In this document: positions 26,489-35,029 of the stretch, one piece after another
Position numbering within the stretch: the stretch's first letter is position 1
Layout: each line of letters starts with the position of its first letter
NCBI RefSeq assembly: GCF_018595675.2
Contig: NZ_CP092333.1
Coordinates: 4,674,001 to 4,738,000, forward strand
DNA length: 64,000 bases
Source: Flavihumibacter fluvii
GTDB taxonomy: Bacteria; Bacteroidota; Bacteroidia; Chitinophagales; Chitinophagaceae
Direction of reading: 5' to 3'
Notes under the pieces: model-generated
What the model was told of the DNA's origin: nothing
The model's database searches: none
The model's input: only the letters and a program-made list of their open reading frames with translations
Made by a program: the position numbers and the translations under genes

Positions 26489-28447
26489 TTAGAAGTTTAT
26501 GTGTAGGCCGGCCATCATATTGAAACGGCGGCTATTGTAGCCATACAACTCAAAATATTGCTGGTTGGTAATATTCCGGAAGTCGGCATAGATGTAGAGT
26601 GTTTTCAAAACCGTATACTTCACATATAAATCTAAGTTATAATAGGCATCCAGGTCTTTGGGCTCGGCCTCGAAAGTGTCTGGATTGAAATAGATATCCT
26701 GGCGTTTTCCTACCCAGCGAAAACCTGCCCCTATATACAATTTTGAAGTAGCCTGGTAGCCGGCACCAAGGTTTACATTGTGTTTGGGCCTGCGGTATAA
26801 ATTAAAATAACTGCTGTCTTTGCCATTATTAGTTGTCGTGATTGCGCCATCGAGAAATGTGTAATTGGCGGTGAGTTGCAATTTTTCCGTTGCGGCATAC
26901 CTGATTTCAGTTTCAACTCCTTTATCATGCTGCTGGTCGGCATTCATATACTGGCCATAGGGTGGTGCGAAAAGGTTTTGGAATACGATCACATCCTTTA
27001 TTTTCCGGTTGAAATAAGTTACCCTGGCGTTGAATTTCCCGGCTGCATCTGTAACCTGGATACCCATTTCATATTGACTGCTTTTTTCAGGATCTAGAGC
27101 GGTATTTCCATATTCCGAAGCCAGGTGATACAGGGATGGTGCCCTGAATGCAGTTGCTAAAGAAGCATATAACTTCACCTGTTTGTGCAACATAAAATAG
27201 GGATTGATGGCATAAGTAAATGCACTTCCGAATTCCTTATGTTGTGTAAACCGGCCACCAACTTCTGCCCCGAATTTTTTGAATGCTTTGGTAGAAACGG
27301 ATACGTAACCACTAAACATATCAGCCGATAAACTATCCTTTCCCAGGCTGCTGTAGCTGGTAGTAATATCTGCCGAATTGCTGCGGTAATCCATCCCGGC
27401 CAGGAGGGCCAGGTGCTGGTGCAAGGCGTAATTCAGATAGGTCTCTGCAAAAAATGAACGTCCGGTATAATCTCCATGGAAGGGGTCATAATCGCCGGCA
27501 CCAACCGGATCATTGACCAGGTCATCATATTTGCGGCGAACTTTATTTGCATTCAGGTTAGTGGTGACTGATCCATTTTTTAGCGTGTACACAGATTGAA
27601 ACCCAACCAACAATTCATTGTTCAGGTTAGTATTGTTTTTATCATCAGCTAAAGCATTGTCATCAAGCGAAGCCTTATAATTGCTCAGTTGCCAATAGCC
27701 CCGCAGGTTCCATTTTGGTGTGATTGCATAGCCCAGGGCTGCATTAAAAACATCCTGTTTTATACCATCATTATCAAAATTATTTTTGCCACCGGGATCA
27801 TATGCTGATGAAAAACCATCCGATTTCAACCGGTTGTATTGCAGTGAGTAATTGAATTTGCTGATGGCACCGCTAATGCCCAGGGTGCCTTTTACTGTTC
27901 CGTAACTGCCACCGGCAAGGTGCAGGTTTAGTCCGACCTTCCTTTCGGATTGATTTTTACGGGTGATGATATTGATAACACCGGCAACGGCATCAGATCC
28001 GTATAAGGTGGATTGCGCGCCTTTTAAAATTTCCACGCGTTCAACCTGGTCAATAGCTATGTGATTAAGGTCAAACTGGATGGTGATGCCCGAGCCATCA
28101 GTAACCGGCATTCCATCTACGAGAATCAGTGTATTCGCGGCGCTTGCCCCACGCATATAAACGGTCTGGTTGGTGCCCGGCGAGCCCTGGGCCCCTGTGA
28201 TCTGCAGTCCGGCCTGTTCATTCAATACCTGGGTAAGAGAGCGGCCGCTGTTGTTCGCTAATGTTTGCCTGTTGATGACCGTTAGTACCTTGCCGGTTGT
28301 ACTTTGTTTTTGAGGTGTTTTGTTTGCAGTGACAACCACTTCATCAAGGGTTTTTGTGCCTGTGCTGTCTTTTTTGCCTGCCGTAAATTGGGCAAGTAAT
28401 GGGCTGCTGATGATCGTAGCAGCCACTAAAATCCATTGTTTTTTCAT
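26489..28447 (-). CDS. btuB: TonB-dependent cobalamin receptor, BtuB-like
   Basis: A 652-residue outer-membrane receptor for vitamin B12 or related corrinoids. The signal peptide ends near residue 19 (LLAQ). The TonB box region is LDEVVVTANKTPQ (about 34-46), the plug contains YMRGASAANTLILVDGMPV and ILKGAQSTLYGSDAVAGVINI, and the barrel ends with aromatic F at the C-terminus. The BtuB call is strongly backed by a cobalamin riboswitch in its leader (about 28567-28737). About 120 bases separate the riboswitch from the start codon. Confidence 0.9.
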   Translation of the reverse strand: MKKQWILVAATIISSPLLAQFTAGKKDSTGTKTLDEVVVTANKTPQKQSTTGKVLTVINRQTLANNSGRSLTQVLNEQAGLQITGAQGSPGTNQTVYMRGASAANTLILVDGMPVTDGSGITIQFDLNHIAIDQVERVEILKGAQSTLYGSDAVAGVINIITRKNQSERKVGLNLHLAGGSYGTVKGTLGISGAISKFNYSLQYNRLKSDGFSSAYDPGGKNNFDNDGIKQDVFNAALGYAITPKWNLRGYWQLSNYKASLDDNALADDKNNTNLNNELLVGFQSVYTLKNGSVTTNLNANKVRRKYDDLVNDPVGAGDYDPFHGDYTGRSFFAETYLNYALHQHLALLAGMDYRSNSADITTSYSSLGKDSLSADMFSGYVSVSTKAFKKFGAEVGGRFTQHKEFGSAFTYAINPYFMLHKQVKLYASLATAFRAPSLYHLASEYGNTALDPEKSSQYEMGIQVTDAAGKFNARVTYFNRKIKDVIVFQNLFAPPYGQYMNADQQHDKGVETEIRYAATEKLQLTANYTFLDGAITTTNNGKDSSYFNLYRRPKHNVNLGAGYQATSKLYIGAGFRWVGKRQDIYFNPDTFEAEPKDLDAYYNLDLYVKYTVLKTLYIYADFRNITNQQYFELYGYNSRRFNMMAGLHINF

Positions 28448-28566
28448 AATTGAAAAAATGGTTTGTTGTGACTGCTTCCGGAAAATGAATTAGTAGAAAT
28501 ATAAATGGCCAAATCAATTGACCTTTTACAGTTCATGCCTTTCTCCCGAAAGCAAAATGAATGTTA

Positions 28567-28737
28567 TTGCATGACTGGCAGGTCTTCTGGCTCATTCTTC
28601 GATGACCACCTTCCCATCGGCAACACCGACAGTGGTTTTTTTGATCAACGGGTGAAACTGCTTGCTTCACCAGAATTTACAGCTACGGGGATAGCGCCGG
28701 ACTTGCACCGGACTTCCCTTTTAATCGGGTGAGCATA
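28567..28737 (-). promoter_or_regulatory. Cobalamin (adenosylcobalamin-type) riboswitch
   Basis: Read on the minus strand, the region holds the B12 box core GGTGCAAGTCCGGCGC followed by TATCCCCGTAGCTGTAAATTC, and near its 3' end the conserved GAGCCAGAAGACCTGCC. These are the diagnostic blocks of cobalamin riboswitches in the right order and spacing. It controls the BtuB-like receptor gene that follows. No T-rich terminator is visible in the expression platform; only a weak CTTTC/GAAAG hairpin is present, so control at translation start is more likely. The 5' edge abuts the stop codon of the upstream receptor gene. Confidence 0.93.
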
Positions 28738-28740
28738 AAC

Positions 28741-30822
28741 TCACCTGAACCGATCACGGCGTAAAGATACATCGATAATGATGCCCGCATAATAATTTCT
28801 TGGCATGGCTGCATTATAATAACGGCCTGCAGCCGCATTAATATCGTTACCCAGGCTATAGGTCATATTTAGGAGGTTATCAGCACCTGCAAATCCACTG
28901 AATCTATGCCAGATGCGGCTTCCAATCCTTAAACCCAGTAATTGATAAGGTTTCGCTTTTGCAGTATTCGCATCATTTAACCAAATTGGATCTACGTACT
29001 GATAACTTAAATGTGCGTTGATATCCCATGGACCCTGCAGGTCCAATCCGGTTGACAGCACCTGTTTGGCAATTCCCGGAATGAAATTTCCATTGAAATC
29101 AGCGCTTGCCGATTTGTATTCGTCGTACTTAAATGGTTGCAGTGCATAACTTGCCCAATACTGGAGTTTCCAGTGACCGCCGGCATCATGCGTTCCCGGA
29201 AGCAATACATATCTTATAAGACCCTCGAATCCAAATTGCTTCGTTGATCCAGCGTTGTCGAAATAATCTGCGCCGCTGGAATCACGTCTTTGGACGATAG
29301 CATCCTGTAAACGGAAGTAAAAAACATTCAGGTCATACCATAGCCTGTTTTTGAAAGCGCCACCCCGTATCCCCAGTTCATAATTCCAGCCCCATTCTGC
29401 CTGCAAATTTTTATTGATGACACTGGTGGATGGCAATAGCTCTGTTGTAGTTGGTGGTGAAAATCCTTTAGATACCAATCCATACACTGAAAATGAACGG
29501 AAGGATTTTGCCAGGGAAAAACGCGGACTCCATTCCCCTTTATAATCGGAGGTAAAAAATGATACCGGTACATCCGTTTCGCGACTGATCTCCACGCGGT
29601 TGCTGTTCCAGCTAATGCCAACCGCCGGGTGCCATCCACCTGGCAGATGAAATTCCAGCTGTGAAAAAATGAGGGCATTTCTTGGCGTAATATCATCTGC
29701 CGTTTGAAGGCTGTCCGGCTCGCCGTCTTTATTCCGATAAACATTCACCTGGTAAATGCCCTGTTGCCATTCTGCCCCACCAGTCAGCATCATTGTGGAT
29801 CTTCCTACCGCCTTGGTATAGCTGAAATTCGCCCTGCCCCCAAAGTGGGGCTCGCTTCTTTGCTCATAATTGCGAATCGATGGATTTTCAATTCGGGAAA
29901 AAGCGCCATACAAAGACAAACCGGCATTAAATGCGGAGCTAAGCTGGAATTCCTGGTGAAGTCCGGTATATATGGTCCTTTGCCTGATCGCTGCATGCGC
30001 AGCCTCAGCGGAAGGAAATGCTCCGGCTGCGGGTCTTGCCTGTCGAGGGTCTTGTTCATATTGTGCCAGGGTCAGACCACCCGGTGTTTGATAATTCAGG
30101 TCGCTGTAAAACACCAGCGCCGATAAACTGGCTTTGTCACTTTCTTTCACCGTTGCCTGCCAGCTTCCGAATATCCGCTCCATTTCAGTCTGCCTGCGGT
30201 AACCTTCAGAACGCTGGTGATGTAAAACGATATGGTTAACGATGTGCTCATTTCCAAAAGAGATAATACCATCACCCTGCCTCAAACCATAGCTGCCGGT
30301 TGTTAAGCCAATGCGAATATTCTGCCTTGTGGTGGAATCGGTTGATGCAATAACTGCCCCACCGGTTCCAGCCCCATAACTGCTGCCGGCCGGACCTTTT
30401 AATATTTCCAGGCGGTTGATAAATGCGGGTGCCAGCCCGTTAATATAGGTATTGCCGCCAGGGTCGGTAAAGGGTAGCTGGTCAAGATACATCCTGATAT
30501 TCCGCACGCCAAAGGGAGACCGAAGGGAACTACCCCTGATGGCTAACCGATAGCTTCCCGGTGATCTTTCCTCCATGCGTACGCCTGGTACCATATTAGT
30601 GGCGGGCAATAGCGTTACCGGCGAAAATCGCTGCCAATCACTCTTTCCAACAATGCCAACTGCGGCAGCTGCATCCCGCAATCGCATCGATCTGCTATAC
30701 CCCTGAACATATATTGAATCGAGCTGGTTAATATTCACCCCCGATGTATCCACAGCCTGGGCGCCTGCGGTCAATCCAGCCAGCAACCCAATACCAATGC
30801 TTACATATTTAGTATATCGCAT
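28741..30822 (-). CDS. TonB-dependent receptor, FecA/siderophore-like
   Basis: A 693-residue outer-membrane receptor with signal peptide ending near residue 21 (TAGAQA). There is no N-terminal regulatory-like domain. The plug shows VRMEERSPGSYRLAIRGSSLRSPFGVRNI, then MYLDQLPFTDPGGNTYINGL and RLEILKGPAGSSYGAGTGGAVI. The RGSSLRSPFGVRNIR pattern is typical of FecA-like or iron-complex receptors. It ends directly before the cobalamin riboswitch and is transcribed in the same direction as btuB, so the riboswitch may sit between two genes of one transcript. Substrate unknown. Confidence 0.85.
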   Translation of the reverse strand: MRYTKYVSIGIGLLAGLTAGAQAVDTSGVNINQLDSIYVQGYSRSMRLRDAAAAVGIVGKSDWQRFSPVTLLPATNMVPGVRMEERSPGSYRLAIRGSSLRSPFGVRNIRMYLDQLPFTDPGGNTYINGLAPAFINRLEILKGPAGSSYGAGTGGAVIASTDSTTRQNIRIGLTTGSYGLRQGDGIISFGNEHIVNHIVLHHQRSEGYRRQTEMERIFGSWQATVKESDKASLSALVFYSDLNYQTPGGLTLAQYEQDPRQARPAAGAFPSAEAAHAAIRQRTIYTGLHQEFQLSSAFNAGLSLYGAFSRIENPSIRNYEQRSEPHFGGRANFSYTKAVGRSTMMLTGGAEWQQGIYQVNVYRNKDGEPDSLQTADDITPRNALIFSQLEFHLPGGWHPAVGISWNSNRVEISRETDVPVSFFTSDYKGEWSPRFSLAKSFRSFSVYGLVSKGFSPPTTTELLPSTSVINKNLQAEWGWNYELGIRGGAFKNRLWYDLNVFYFRLQDAIVQRRDSSGADYFDNAGSTKQFGFEGLIRYVLLPGTHDAGGHWKLQYWASYALQPFKYDEYKSASADFNGNFIPGIAKQVLSTGLDLQGPWDINAHLSYQYVDPIWLNDANTAKAKPYQLLGLRIGSRIWHRFSGFAGADNLLNMTYSLGNDINAAAGRYYNAAMPRNYYAGIIIDVSLRRDRFR
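29621..29650. repeat. Palindromic repeat-like sequence inside a receptor gene
   Basis: The bases CCGCCGGGTGCCATCCACCTGGCAGATG can pair as a 10-bp stem (with G-T pairs) around CCATC. They share CCGCCGGGTGCCA with the hairpin at 26453. In frame they encode PGGWHP of the receptor barrel, a plausible coding sequence, so the likeness may be chance. Confidence 0.3.
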
Positions 30823-30866
30823 ACCCGAAGATAGGAAGGGAATCCTAGTTTCTATATCTTCATGAC

Positions 30867-32219
30867 ATGAGGACCAAAAACCAATTAAAACTTTTTGACC
30901 TGACCATGATTGTAATCGGTTTGGTCATTGGAATGGGCGTCTTTCGTACGGCTACTGATTCAGCAGCTGCTGCCTTAACACCCGGAATATATTTTTCCGC
31001 ATGGGTGGCAGGTGGTATCATTGCCCTCTGTGGCGCACTCACCTATGCTGAAATTGGATCAAGGTTTCCGATTACTGGTGGATACTATAAAATTTTTGCG
31101 GAATGCTATCACCCTTCGGTAGCTTTTGCCATCAATTGTATCATCCTGATCTCTAATGCGGCATCCCTTGCCGGCGTTGCACTTATTGGAAGTGAATATA
31201 TTTCACAGATCATATTCCAGCAGCAACCTGCAGATTTTGTAAAAGCCTTGATCGCCATGGGTGCCATCATTATATTTTACGGTGTTAACCTGGCCGGACT
31301 CCGAATGAGTTCCCGCACACAAAATGTGCTGATGCTGATCAAAATTTCCATGATACTTGTCCTGATCGGTTCCCTGTTTTTCCCTGGTGCTGATACAGCA
31401 GGCCAGCAGATTGCAGTAGCAAGTGCCGGTATTCCTGAATATTCCACCATGGATTATATCAAATCCTTTGGTATTGCGCTCATAGCCGTTTCGTTTACCT
31501 ATGGTGGGTACCAGCAAACCATCAATTTTGGCGACGAAGTTCATGAACCCCGAAAAACAATACCCCGCGGCATTTTCATCGGCATCCTTGTCATTATCGG
31601 ATTATACCTGACCGTGCAATGGTCGTATGTGCATGCCATTGGATTCAATGAATTAAAAAGCACAAAAGGCATCGCTGCAGTGGTTGCGGAAAAGATGTTT
31701 GGACCGACCGGTAAAACTGTTTTCACCCTGCTCCTGTTCCTGGCAGTACTGGCCTATGTGAACGTATTGTTGCTGAGTAATCCGCGTGTGATGTATGCAA
31801 TGAGCAAGGATGGAATATTGCCAGTTGCGTTTGCAAAAAAGGACGAGAAACGCGATGTGCTGACTGTAAGCCTAACTGTTTTTGCCGGAATTTGTATTAT
31901 CGTTTTATTCTTTGCCAATACCTTTGATAAAATACTGGGCTTTACGATATTTCTCGACTCAATTGGAATGGCCACCTCGGCAGCCACCATCTTCATCCTG
32001 CGAAAAAGGACCAGCCACCTGGATAAAACCGGAATTTATACCATGAAATTATTTCCATTAATGCCATTGGTGTTTATTGCAGCCTATACCTTTGTAGGTA
32101 TCAGTATAATGTTCAATACGCCACAACTTGCATTAACCGGACTTGCTGTTTTCGCAATATTCCTGCTAATTTATTTTTTAGCTGTGAAGGGCGGACGAAG
32201 AGCAAGCAGTGAGCGGTGA
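30867..32219 (+). CDS. APC-family amino acid permease
   Basis: A 450-residue inner-membrane transporter with about 12 hydrophobic segments. The first helix contains VIGLVIGMGVFRT, the unwound G-x-G region that binds substrate in the amino acid-polyamine-organocation family, and YAEIGSRFPITGGYY follows helix 2. It probably imports an amino acid by proton or cation symport, or exchanges one. The PLP enzyme of Cys/Met metabolism encoded 35 bases downstream suggests a sulphur amino acid or a derivative. The stop codon lies inside a short GTGAGC-type repeat. Confidence 0.85.
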   Translation: MRTKNQLKLFDLTMIVIGLVIGMGVFRTATDSAAAALTPGIYFSAWVAGGIIALCGALTYAEIGSRFPITGGYYKIFAECYHPSVAFAINCIILISNAASLAGVALIGSEYISQIIFQQQPADFVKALIAMGAIIIFYGVNLAGLRMSSRTQNVLMLIKISMILVLIGSLFFPGADTAGQQIAVASAGIPEYSTMDYIKSFGIALIAVSFTYGGYQQTINFGDEVHEPRKTIPRGIFIGILVIIGLYLTVQWSYVHAIGFNELKSTKGIAAVVAEKMFGPTGKTVFTLLLFLAVLAYVNVLLLSNPRVMYAMSKDGILPVAFAKKDEKRDVLTVSLTVFAGICIIVLFFANTFDKILGFTIFLDSIGMATSAATIFILRKRTSHLDKTGIYTMKLFPLMPLVFIAAYTFVGISIMFNTPQLALTGLAVFAIFLLIYFLAVKGGRRASSER

Positions 32220-32254
32220 GCAGGAAACAGTGAAAATCGATTAAAAAAGAATCA

Positions 32255-33415
32255 ATGGACATCTCTTATATATTAAACGAACTCGGCGAAGACCGCAGCC
32301 AATATTTTAATGCTATCGCGCCGCCCATAATCCAAACCAGCAATTTCGCCTTTCGCAGGGTGGATGATATGGGCAAGGCTTTTGAAGATGAAATGGCAGG
32401 CTATCTTTATAGCAGGGGGATCAACCCTACGGTGGATATCCTTCGACTGAAACTGGCTGCACTTGATGGTGCTGAAGATGCACTGGTCTTTAATAGTGGT
32501 GCTGCCGCCATTTTTGCAGCCGTGCTGGCTAACGTAAAAGCCGGCGACCACATTATTTCCGTAAGACACCCATATACCTGGGCCCAGCGAACTTTTGATG
32601 TCATTCTTCCCAGGTTCGGCGTTTCCACTACTTATGTAGATGGCACGCAGGTGGATAATTTTGTAAAAGCCATCCAGCCAAATACAACCCTTATTTACCT
32701 GGAATCGCCCAATAGCTGGACCTACGCACTGCAGGACCTCAGGGCCGTAGCGGCATTGGCAAAGTCACATCATATAATCACGATTTGTGATAACAGCTAT
32801 TGTACACCCTTGTACCAGCGCCCGGTTGAATTGGGGATTGATATTTCCCTTCAATCAGCCACAAAATACATAGGCGGTCATTCCGATACGGTTGCCGGTG
32901 TTATTTCGGGTTCGAAAGCCATGATGAAAAAGATCTTCGACAGCGAATACCTCAATATTGGCAGCGGTATCCAGCCATTCAATGCCTGGTTACTGATCCG
33001 CGGATTAAGAACACTTCCGGCCAGGCTGGAGCAAAGTGCACAAACAACCCGGCGGGTGGTAGATTATCTTAAAAATCACCCTAAAGTGGAGGAAGTGATT
33101 TATCCTTTTGATCCCGGGTTTATGCAATTTGAACTGGCCCGGCAACAGATGAGCGGCGCTGGTGGCCTTCTTACCATTGTATATAATGCAAAAGAACGTG
33201 CGCAAATTGTACGATTCTGTGAGGCCCTGCAACATATACTGATGGCAGTTAGCTGGGGTGGTCATGAAAGTCTGGTTATTCCCCGTTGCGCTTCTATTAC
33301 CCACCAAAATTTCCGTCCTGAAAAAAAAGAACACCGGATGGTACGTCTTTATATAGGGCTTGAATCAGCGGATTACCTGATCGCAGACCTCGATCAGGCA
33401 TTTAATGCCGGGTAA
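32255..33415 (+). CDS. Cys/Met-metabolism PLP-dependent enzyme (trans-sulphuration family)
   Basis: A 386-residue enzyme of the cystathionine gamma-synthase / gamma-lyase / methionine gamma-lyase fold. YSRGINPT (52-59) is the phosphate-contact motif of the neighbouring subunit, FNSGAAAI (79-86) holds the PLP phosphate, and K204 in QSATKYIGGHSD is the Schiff-base lysine. The usual ESPxNPT segment reads ESPNSWTYALQD (150-161), an unusual form, so the substrate may differ from the standard enzymes. It follows the amino acid permease by 35 bases and is probably co-transcribed. Confidence 0.83.
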   Translation: MDISYILNELGEDRSQYFNAIAPPIIQTSNFAFRRVDDMGKAFEDEMAGYLYSRGINPTVDILRLKLAALDGAEDALVFNSGAAAIFAAVLANVKAGDHIISVRHPYTWAQRTFDVILPRFGVSTTYVDGTQVDNFVKAIQPNTTLIYLESPNSWTYALQDLRAVAALAKSHHIITICDNSYCTPLYQRPVELGIDISLQSATKYIGGHSDTVAGVISGSKAMMKKIFDSEYLNIGSGIQPFNAWLLIRGLRTLPARLEQSAQTTRRVVDYLKNHPKVEEVIYPFDPGFMQFELARQQMSGAGGLLTIVYNAKERAQIVRFCEALQHILMAVSWGGHESLVIPRCASITHQNFRPEKKEHRMVRLYIGLESADYLIADLDQAFNAG

Positions 33416-33496
33416 TTGGGTGATTACACGATAATTATACAGGTGGTAACATACATGCGGGTGAATTCTTTAATTTTAGACCCTTAACCAAATTTC

Positions 33497-34993
33497 ATGC
33501 AATTTTCGAGAAAGTTTTCCTTGCTCATTTTGTCCGGATTCCTGGTGGCTGGAAGTATCCAGGCGCAGGATTCAGTTAATTCGGGGGCAGGGGATGATCC
33601 CTGGGATCTCCGCAGGTGTGTAGATTACGCGATTAAAAACAATATTTCTGTGAAACAATCAGATGTTCAGAAGCGTATCGCCGACTTATTATATGACCAG
33701 AATAAGAAAGGACGTATTCCAAATGCCAATTTCAGCACAAATTCGGGTTACCAGTTTGGCCGGTCCATTGACCCCACTACCAACCTTTTTACCAACCAGC
33801 AGTTATTGTTCCAGGGTTACCAGTTCAACACCGATATCACGATTTTTAACTGGAACCGTATCAGTAGTAATATAGCATCAAGCAGGCTGGCTTCAGAGGC
33901 CGCCGCCGCTGACCTCGAAAAAAACCGCAACGATATTTCCCTGAATGTGGCAACATCTTACCTGGCTGCTTTATTATCTAAAGTCCAGATTGAAATAGTT
34001 AAAGTACAATTGCAGCAAAGCCAAAACCAGTTATCGGATACCCGTAAAAGGGTGGAAGCCGGAACAGTACCAGAACTCAATGCTGTAGACCTCGAAGCCC
34101 AGGTGGCCCGGGATAGTTCTACATTAATTACTGCAGTTTCAACATTTGAGTTGAACCTTCTTTCGCTAAAAGCATTGCTTAACCTGGATGCGGCTGTACC
34201 ATTTTCGATTACCATTCCCCCCGTTGACCAGATACCTGTAGATCCCATTGCCGAACTCCAGCCAGCATTGGTTTTTGACCTGGCGATGAAAAACCAGCCT
34301 GCCCAAAAAGCCAATGAGCTCAGGAAGCGATCACTGGAATATGATGTAAAATCAGCACATGCTGCTTTGTATCCAACATTATCTGCCTTTGGTGGCCTGG
34401 CCAGCAATTTTGCGAATTCAAATTTAAAAGGCGCGGGGTTTGATTTTCTTGGGTATAATCCAACAGGCCCATATTCCGCCGTGGTGGATGTGAACGGAAC
34501 ATTAACCCCAGTGCAGACTCCCAATATCCAGGCAAAACAGGTGAATAAGAGTTTTGGTGAAATGTGGAATGGTTGGGGTACCCAGATGTCGAATAACTTC
34601 CGCCAGAATATTGGTCTTGCAATCAGTGTTCCCATATTCAGTGGCTACCAGGCCCGGACCAGTTACCTGCGAACAAAACTGAACGTGGAAAATCAGAACC
34701 TGGTAATCGACCAGGCCAACCAAAAATTAAAACAAGATATATATACAGCATATACGAATGCGATGTCATCCCTGCAAAAATACAATGCCAGTAAAACCAG
34801 CATGAACGCGGCTCAGCGTTCCTATGATTTTGCCAGCAGGAGGTATGAACTTGGATTGCTGTCCACCCTGGAACTCATTACCTCACAAACCAACCTTACC
34901 CGTGCAAAAATTGATGTAGCAAATGCACAGTTTGACTATGTCTTCCGAATGAAAGTGCTCGAATTCTATAAAGGTATGGGTATCAAACTCTAA
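33497..34993 (+). CDS. TolC-family outer-membrane efflux protein
   Basis: A 498-residue outer-membrane channel subunit. The signal peptide ends near residue 23 (GSIQAQ). The WDLRRCVDYAIKNNISVKQ opening and two long alpha-helical hairpin repeats (for example LEKNRNDISLNVATSYLAALL, shown in part) are typical of TolC-like proteins, as is the closing YELGLLSTLELITSQTNL. It would form the exit duct for the adaptor encoded 36 bases downstream. No inner-membrane pump gene is adjacent. Confidence 0.9.
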   Translation: MQFSRKFSLLILSGFLVAGSIQAQDSVNSGAGDDPWDLRRCVDYAIKNNISVKQSDVQKRIADLLYDQNKKGRIPNANFSTNSGYQFGRSIDPTTNLFTNQQLLFQGYQFNTDITIFNWNRISSNIASSRLASEAAAADLEKNRNDISLNVATSYLAALLSKVQIEIVKVQLQQSQNQLSDTRKRVEAGTVPELNAVDLEAQVARDSSTLITAVSTFELNLLSLKALLNLDAAVPFSITIPPVDQIPVDPIAELQPALVFDLAMKNQPAQKANELRKRSLEYDVKSAHAALYPTLSAFGGLASNFANSNLKGAGFDFLGYNPTGPYSAVVDVNGTLTPVQTPNIQAKQVNKSFGEMWNGWGTQMSNNFRQNIGLAISVPIFSGYQARTSYLRTKLNVENQNLVIDQANQKLKQDIYTAYTNAMSSLQKYNASKTSMNAAQRSYDFASRRYELGLLSTLELITSQTNLTRAKIDVANAQFDYVFRMKVLEFYKGMGIKL

Positions 34994-35029
34994 ATTACTA
35001 ACTACCACTAACGCAATTATCCCACAAGT

